Source: Effrenium voratum (taxonomy: Eukaryota > Sar > Dinophyceae > Suessiales > Symbiodiniaceae). Taken from it: DNA of 64,000 nt. Below are positions 57,351-64,000 of this stretch, one piece after another. The position numbers were made by a program, and so were the translations under genes. Numbering within the stretch: the first letter of the stretch is position 1; the number at the start of each line of letters is the position of its first letter. The notes under the pieces were generated by a model. The model was not told the DNA's origin and did not search any database. It was given only the letters and a program-made list of their open reading frames with translations. The stretch is from NCBI GenBank assembly GCA_963377175.1, contig CAUJNA010003292.1, positions 1 to 64,000 of the forward strand. The letters run 5' to 3'.

Positions 57351-58736
57351 TGACCACGCTTCATTTCTGCAACTGTGTTGGCTCCCAGTCCCCGCCGTGG
57401 GCTTTCTTTAACACCTGCTGGTGGATCCGGCTGCGGCCGTTGCACTTTAGGCCACAGCATGGCCTCCTTTTGCACGTCGGCGGTATTCTGGAAACAGTCC
57501 ACGACACCACTGACCAAAATCCATCCAGGGAGTTGGAAAACACGGAGTTGCTGAATACTTCGAGTGGGAAGCCCTTTGCAGAAGGGGTGACCACGCTTCA
57601 TTTCTGCAACTGTGTTGGCTCCCAGTCCCCGTTTGTTTTCCCTTCCTCACCCCGCCCTGTCCAGTGCAGTGGCTTTCTTTAACACCTGAGGGTGTGTCTG
57701 CCCAAGCATGGATCCGGCTGCGGCCGTGGGGCGGTTTTTGCATTTTAGGCCACAGCATGGCTCCTTTTGCACGTCGGCGGTGTTCTGGAAACAGTCCACG
57801 ACACCACTGACCAAAATCCATCCAGGGAGTTGGAAAACACGGAGTTGCTGAATACTTCGAGTGGGAAGCCCTTTGCAGAAGGGGTGACCACGCTTCATTT
57901 CTGCAACTGTGTTGGCTCCCAGTCCCCGTTTGTTTTCCCTTCCTCACCCCGCCCTGTCCAGTGCAGTGGCTTTCTGGTGTGTCTGCCCAAGCATGGATCC
58001 GGCTGCGGCCGTGGGGCGGTTTTTGCATTTTAGGCCGCAGCATGGCCTCCTTTTGCACGTCGGCGGTGTTCTGGAAACAGTCCACGACACCACTGACCAA
58101 AATCCATCCAGGGAGTTGGAAAACACGGAGTTGCTGAATACTTCGAGTGGGAAGCCCTTTGCAGAAGGGGTGACCACGCTTCATTTCTGCAACTGTGTTG
58201 GCTCCCAGTCCCCGTTTGTTTTCCCTTCCTCACCCCGCCCTGTCCAGTGCAGTGGCTTTCTTTAACACCTGAGGGTGTGTCTGCCCAAGCATGGATCCGG
58301 CTGCGGCCGTGGGGCGGTTTTTGCATTTTAGGCCACAGCATGGCCTCCTTTTGCACGTCGGCGGTGTTCTGGAAACAGTCCACGACACCACTGACCAAAA
58401 TCCATCCAGGGAGTTGGAAAACACGGAGTTGCTGAATACTTCGAGTGGGAAGCCCTTTGCAGAAGGGGTGACCACGCTTCATTTCTGCAACTGTGTTGGC
58501 TCCCAGTCCCCGTTTGTTTTCCCTTCCTCACCCCGCCCTGTCCAGTGCAGTGGCTTTCTTTAACACCTGAGGGTGTGTCTGCCCAAGCATGGATCCGGCT
58601 GCGGCCGTGGGGCGGCTTTTGCATTTTAGGCCACAGCATGGCCTCCTTTTGCACGTCGGCGGTGTTCTGGAAACAGTCCACGACACCACTGACCAAAATC
58701 CATCCAGGGAGTTGGAAAACACGGAGTTGCTGAATA
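57351..58736. repeat. Tandem array of five ~240-300 bp units
   Basis: The landmark TGACCACGCTTCATTTCTGC starts at 57351, 57588, 57885, 58171 and 58469, giving unit lengths 237, 297, 286 and 298; the last unit ends at TGAATA (58736). Units are nearly identical; differences are small deletions after GTGGCTTTCT and in the GCGGCCGT segment. The long ORFs on both strands here are repeat artefacts. A solo 85-base copy is at 26495-26579. Recent amplification is likely. Confidence 0.85.
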
Positions 58737-59720
58737 GGATGTCAAATCGCCGGTTGTGGAGGGTCAAAGGGAAGCCAGAAGCCAGAAGGAAAGCCTTCAA
58801 AGTTGGTCACCATTTTTTCCGGAGAGCTTTCTCGCTGGCCAGCGGCCAAGGTCCAAGGGTCAGCTGGTTTTGGTCTTGATCAGCTTGCTCCTTGGGCCTG
58901 GAACCTGTGCAGAGAGTGGTGTTGAGTAAGAAAGGGAGCAAGGAGTTGACAAATGGCCATGGGCCAAAATCCAAATTACCAGTGAACATCCCAATCCGAG
59001 TAAAATCCCGACTAGAATGAGTGGTGAATTCACCTACCCCAAAATGGTACCACATTGGTTTTGACCCACAGCCAAATAGGGGCACGTCCCGTTTGCGAGG
59101 GGATCCTTCCCTTTTGAGGGAAGATGTTCTATGAATCCGGCAGGTCCTACTTCTACCCCCCGCCTTTGTGCGCGGCAAAAAAAAAGAGGCACCAACACAC
59201 AAAAAGCCAAGCAAGGCCAAACAAGTACCACGGCCAAACGGACCCCCCCGGCACCTTTTGGCCCTTGGCGCGGCACCGTTTGCACTTTTGGCAGGCGCGG
59301 GGGGTGCGCTTGGGCGCCACGCAACGAAAGCCGGGGCGCTGGGACTCCGGGATTCGGGCGTGTCAAAAAGGGATTTGGAGCCAGTTTGGACTGCCTGGCG
59401 CCCAAAATTCATAGACTGCCTTGTGGCTTTCCATTAAAACCACACAAACAATGATGTAGGCCGAGCCACCCGGTCCTGAAAGGATAGCCTCACTCGTGTG
59501 CCGCGGTGCCTGACAGGTGCCTTTGGGTGGGGGTACATCCAAAACCCACCCCTGCTTTGGGCCGGAATCCTCGTCTTATATTACTTTGATCATTGCTTCA
59601 TGTTGATTTCATTCCTTCATTTTGGTTATTATCCTTTCTACATCTCGGAATCAGCGGGTAAAATGAGTTTTTTTCTCGATTTGGCACAACACATGGATCC
59701 CTTTGTTACCCGTTTCCTAG
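58737..59720. other. No supported gene
   Basis: ORFs on both strands at 58807-59454 overlap one another and lack motifs. Composition is that of host intergenic DNA. Confidence 0.4.
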
Positions 59721-59725
59721 GGCTG

Positions 59726-59795
59726 TTTTTTTTTTTTTTTTTTTTTTTTCTGCGGCTGGTCCCCTGGTTGGTTGGTTGGTTGGTTGGTTGGTTGC
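59726..59795. repeat. Poly-T run followed by (TTGG)n microsatellite
   Basis: About 23 T, then a short unique piece, then seven GGTT units (about 59765-59793). Length may vary between assemblies. Confidence 0.8.
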
Positions 59796-59811
59796 CTTGC
59801 TTCATCCCTTG

Positions 59812-60396
59812 CATCACCAGCCTCAATTGGCCGCTCTGATTGGAGGAGTTGCCGGAACCCGGTTTAGGTTAAGGGGGGTTGAGGCTGAATTAGATTTTCA
59901 TCTTCCATTTGCTCAAGAAAAATATATATTTTTCCTTGTTGGTTTTTAAAGGGAATCGATTTCACTACTGGACATATTTTTTTATTTTCCCAGGGGGCTG
60001 AAGCAAATGGAAGTCATCAGGGGGCTTGTGGTGGTGGGTTGATTTAGGGCTGACATCCAGGCTGCTGCTGGGCGGGTTTCGTGGATTTGGGGTTGGCTTG
60101 GAGCTGATTTGTATTGGGTGTGCTGCTAGGAAAACGATGCCTTTAGGGATGTGGATACCGTGAGCTTTGGTCTCGTTTAGGATTGGTTTTGGAGCGTTGC
60201 CCCAAACCAGCAAAATTCCAAAGCATAAAGGCATCACACAAATCAGCTCTGGATGTCAGCCCTAAATCAACCCCAAACCACCACCCTAATGAAGATCCAA
60301 GCGAGCCTCAACCCCCCTTAACTTAAACTAGCCCCCAGCAACTCGCAACTGCCTTCCAATCAGAGCCAGCTCGCAGGCCAATTGAGGTTGGTGATG
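59812..60396. repeat. Fold-back inverted repeat, about 585 bp
   Basis: Outer arms 59812-59886 and 60304-60396 are imperfect reverse complements (CCTCAATTGGCC, CTCTGATTGGA, TTAAGGGGGGTTGAGGCT). Inner arms 60028-60060 and 60249-60285 also pair (TTGATTTAGGGCTGACATCC). The nested pairing suggests one long hairpin, typical of a fold-back or MITE-type element. No coding capacity. Confidence 0.65.
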
Positions 60397-62621
60397 GCGG
60401 GGATGTTGCCAGCCCTGCTGAAAACCAGCCCTAGGAAAAAGCTAGCCCTAGGAAAAAAGCACATCTCTACCCCAACATGTATCCTTTAAGGGGCCGAAAA
60501 AAGGGAAGTCCAAGCACTAGAGGGGAACGTCAACCATCCCATTGGGCTGGGAGATCAAAGGGGGGGGGGTGTCCTTAACTCCAAAATTTGAGTGCAGCTG
60601 TGCCTGAGCCGGTTGGTCGTTTTCGCCCTTTCTATTCTTCTCAAAGCCACCTCCAGAACTACTAAGACCTGTTGGGGGAGGCTGCTGATCTGCGTTGCCG
60701 AACGATTCACTGGAGCTTCTGATCAAAACTTGAGCGCCCAAATCCTTCAATTTGAAGCATTGAGTTGGTTCCTACCTGCTTTCACGGGGGTTATAGTAAG
60801 CCATCACCTCAGCCAAACAAAAAAGAGACTTGTTATCACCATGTTGGTAGAACAAACGTCAAGGGGTGGAATTGAGCGCTGCTCTGAGCAAACATCGGGG
60901 AATCCCCGAGATCATGGGCTTCGCTGGACTGGCTTCCGTCCAAGAAAGTAGTTTCGCAAGGGCATGAGTTGGAGTGGCCGCAAGCTGAACCATCCAGCTA
61001 AGTGACTGCCACCCGCCCCCCCTTTCCTCTGCCCGAAGCATGGCAGCTGATGCGAGAAGTTTGGCAGACGCAAGGACCTCCTTTTCGGGAAGGCGAATTC
61101 CCCGATCCGCTTCCATGTTTGAAAGTAGCTAGGGCTAGGGATCCGATCCCCGGTAACGAAGGGCCTTCACATGAAGGAGCAAGGGGCAGCCGGAGCTCCA
61201 ACTGTTTTTTGTTTGTTTCTCCCTTTCTTTTTTTTCTGGGACTTCCAATACCCCCGAATCACCCCCAAGAAATTTTCTAGGACCACCACCGCTAGATCAA
61301 CTCTTTTCCATTGGTTTTCTTGATGGTCTCCACTTCAGGCGAAAGTGGAGGAACATCTCTACTGTAGTGTTCAAAAGATGCACCTCTTGGGGAAAAGTGG
61401 CGATCGAGCACTGCAAAATCACACTGACATCTTAAGCTTCTTTTCCAAGATCCCCCCCCCTCCTTTTTGAGGCAGTTGGTGAGTTGAAGGCACCCCAGAT
61501 CAAGGCTCGAGCGGAGGATTTTATGAAGCCCCGTGCGTCTTGAGGCCCGGGTCTCGCAGCTTCGCAGCTTTGTGTCCCCGAGGTTGCCCCTGGAGCACTT
61601 TGTCCTCTTGAACGTGCGCGGGGCTGTTGTGTTCTTTTCTTCTTTGCTTGCTTGTCTGAAGGGGCGAGGTGGTTCTCTCACCGTTATTTGAGTCATCTTT
61701 TGTTGGTTGTTTGTTTGGTTCGGTCGTGTTTTTTGGGATTGATTTTTTCTCATCTTGTTTCAACTAACTTAGTTGGCTCTGTCCTTTTTTTTTGTGTGAG
61801 CTGCAAAGAACAACCGATTTGCATAGTATACCAAGGTTTGGAAGGGCTGTTCAACGTGAATCCTTACTAGGTGGTAGTGGTGTCCAACTGCGGATTCGGA
61901 TTGCGGAGTAGGGATCCCAGTTGCGAGTAGTGGGTTGACCTGCGGTGGCCAATCGAAAGATGAATCGGCGAAAGATCGTTTCCAAGCAATCATGTGTACA
62001 GGGGCCCATGTGCTAGGGCTCGACCGCAACCCCGGTTCCAACCTCTACCATCGAGAGACCGGCGGCAGGGCTGACTCTCAGGGCGTGACCCCCGAATCTG
62101 GAGGTTCAGGACTCGAAAGCACGATGTCTTCAAGGAGTTGTGGGTCTGCACTTTATTTGCTTGAACCTACTTCGGCTAAAACAACATGATACACTTGGCT
62201 TTGTGTTGCTCAGGGTTTCCGATCCCGTTGAACACGACGCCTTGAGCAGAAACCATCCCCTTTCAAGTTAGAACGACCTATATGCGAGCTCACCTATAAG
62301 CGAGATCTGGGGGAAGCGAAGTTCTCTTTTTGGGGAGAGCCCGAAAAATTCCCGGCGAGAATCACCCTCCCACCCCTTTCACATGGTTTGGACCATTTTC
62401 CTTTCAATAGTTATTATTCAGATTAACATCAGGTTTTCACCAGGTTTTTGCCAGGCTTTCAGGTCTTCATCAGAGTTTTACCAGGTTTTACAGCGATCTT
62501 TTCGTGAATTCTGCTGTGGATGGACCAAAATCCATTTCGCACCACTTTGAAACCATAAGAAACCACAACGTTTGCAACGGTATTTTGCAGGGGGGACTCG
62601 CATCAGACACTCTAGGGGACA

Positions 62622-62745
62622 CTTCCCCATTCTTTCCAGGAATCCGAATCTTTCCAGAAAACCAGCAGAACCCCAGCAAAAACAGATCCGGTTTTTGAAA
62701 AGAACAATGGTTGAAAAGGATGGAAAAGGACAGCCCCCAGAACTG
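62622..62745. repeat. Dispersed repeat, copy 1 (inverted relative to copy 2)
   Basis: Shares ATGGTTGAAAAGGATGG(A/G)AA and TTTCCAGG(A/G)ATCCGA with the reverse complement of 63693-63812, with other parts diverged. The spacing is about 1 kb. Confidence 0.45.
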
Positions 62746-63692
62746 TCAGCTTCGATTGTGGGATGCATGGGTGTCAGAATCCTGCTAAGTATGGGTTACC
62801 ACCTGTGGTTTTAAGGGAGTCAACCCCGAGAGACACCAGGCGGCTCATGGCTTTCTCCCTGTACGCGAAAAATCCCGCGATTTTTCGGAGGTACTGGGTG
62901 CACTGGAGCTGCTGGTGTTTCCTCTCCTGGGGGCGGGGAGAACTGGGTGGTTGGGCAGAACTGGGTGGGTGCTGCGGGGAACCACACCAAAATTTAGCCC
63001 CAAAAAGCCACCTGAAACCACACCAAGATTTAGCCCAAGCCACTCAGCCACGTAGAAACCACCCGAAACGCCACCCCATTTCCCTAAACGGCCTACTCGG
63101 TTCGTCCACCGAAAAGGGTACCCATGGACACGCTGGTTTTGGACCTTCTTTTCTCGGGACCTGTATGGCCGTCTACAAGCAGAGCCGCACTTTTCAAGCC
63201 TTGGGCGCTGGGGGGAATCTTGAGGCCAAAGAGGCAGGATGGCTCCAGTTTCGGAGGTGTGTTCTTGCAAGGGAAACCCAAAAGAAAGCCTTGTTTTTTG
63301 TTGGTTTTGTTTTTGGACAAATGCCCAAATGAGTTTTGAAAAGGGCCAGGACACTGTCTTGGCAGTCTCCTGTTGGTTTTGAGGAGAACATGGGGGATCC
63401 CAAGTTGCCCACAAAGCAACTGAGGGGGACAGCACGCAAGGGGGACCAGGCCCAATTTTCCCATGCCCTCTTGCGGAAGCAAGTCATTTCGCGCGGGGCT
63501 CATATGAGGGTCGGTCAAGGGGCATGAAGCACCTTCCAGGCCAATTCACAACTCGTTAAACCGCGCCGCGCCGAAAACAGACCTCCCCCCCAAAGCTTTT
63601 TCGGCCCTGATGAAGACTTCAAATATTTTTGTTTTTTTGATGAATCTTTTATTAGCACTAGACATACCGAACAACACACAGACACATTGATA

Positions 63693-63812
63693 AGTCTAGG
63701 GGTTGCTTTCCCATCCTTTTCAACCATCTTTCTTCTCAAGAGTCTTCTGTTTGACCCATTTATGAGGGTTTCCGAAAAGAATCGGATCCCTGGAAAGCAT
63801 GGAAATGGAAGC
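63693..63812. repeat. Dispersed repeat, copy 2
   Basis: Reverse-complement partner of 62622-62745. Low overall identity but two blocks of 16-20 bases match. Confidence 0.45.
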
Positions 63813-64000
63813 TTCCCCCACCCCCTACTCAAAATCCGATTTTTTCAGGGCATGTTTGGGAAAACCCTGGCTTTTCATGGTAAATAGAAATCCTTTTTTA
63901 GTAGAGGGTCGACATGATACCCTGAAAAAAAGAGGGTATTTGGAGGGGGTAGAATCAGCTGCAGCTCTCCATGCGCAGGCCGGGATCTCCGGGTACGAAG

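Larger units (their letters stand above)
60397..64000. other. Gene-poor host DNA with dispersed repeats
   Basis: No ORF has a recognisable domain. G runs (60560-60568) and C runs (61450-61459) occur, along with many GGTTTT-type short motifs. An imperfect inverted pair lies at about 62622-62745 and 63693-63812. Short blocks around 62980-63060 repeat ACCACACCAA(A/G)ATTTAGCCC twice. Confidence 0.4.

Noticed and set aside
57351..58736. Long ORFs on both strands over the tandem array (e.g. 57447-58184 minus, 57909-58265 plus)
   Set aside because: They follow the repeat unit exactly, occur on both strands, and have no domain; they are artefacts of unit length and composition.
57351..58736. CRISPR-like array
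   Set aside because: Units are ~240-300 bases, nearly identical throughout with no unique spacers, in a eukaryotic context; no cas genes.
58807..59454. 201-aa minus ORF and overlapping plus ORFs
   Set aside because: Four frames are open over the same bases and none has a domain or coding-like pattern.
1..64000. Spliced-leader RNA, rRNA, tRNA or snRNA genes
   Set aside because: Read for the conserved dinoflagellate spliced-leader core and obvious cloverleaf arms; nothing convincing was found by eye. A covariance-model scan would be decisive.

Overview
The window looks like nuclear DNA of a dinoflagellate, most likely of the Symbiodiniaceae/Suessiales type. This is an inference from GC-rich, repeat-laden host sequence, host genes on one strand from about 26 to 57 kb, very short introns (at least one with a GC donor), HMG-like and C5-methyltransferase genes linked to mobile DNA, and a DIRS-like retroelement with YLDN and SLRRGGAT motifs. 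No spliced-leader gene, rRNA or tRNA was recognised.

A 21.2 kb AT-rich island (2410-23617) interrupts the GC-rich DNA. It is bounded by terminal inverted repeats and is a Polinton-like provirus: protein-primed DNA polymerase B, retrovirus-type integrase, A32-like packaging ATPase, major capsid protein, penton-like minor capsid protein, class 3 lipase-like protein, a long S74-type fibre, a small C5-methyltransferase, an F-box-like tandem pair and several small zinc-binding or charged proteins. The left part is mostly on the minus strand (methyltransferase, small genes, fibre, capsid, lipase), with the ATPase and F-box-like pair on plus; the right part is on the plus strand (minor capsid, virion-like proteins, integrase, polymerase). 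Capsid and integrase are open. Ten other genes or gene remnants carry single-base indels or in-frame stops, so the copy is decaying, or the homopolymer indels are assembly errors. One virion-like protein has three KATQT motifs spaced exactly ten residues apart, a textbook ligand for the host dynein light chain LC8.

Left of the provirus (1-2409) lies the end of an exostosin-type glycosyltransferase gene, then gene-poor sequence and a C-rich tract. Right of it (23618-26940) are gene-poor DNA and exon-like fragments. From 26.9 to 45.7 kb is a cluster with the N-terminal half of a C5-methyltransferase, two families of transposase-like ORFs (one with an HMG box), acidic and KOW-like hypothetical proteins, and the C-terminal end of a C5-methyltransferase. 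From 46.6 to 50.9 kb is a multi-exon gene of unknown function. From 51.7 to 57.2 kb is a decayed DIRS-like retroelement (Gag-like, RT, RNase H split by a methyltransferase-like insertion, tyrosine recombinase). A tandem array of ~240-300 bp units follows (57351-58736). The last 5 kb holds fold-back and dispersed repeats but no supported gene.
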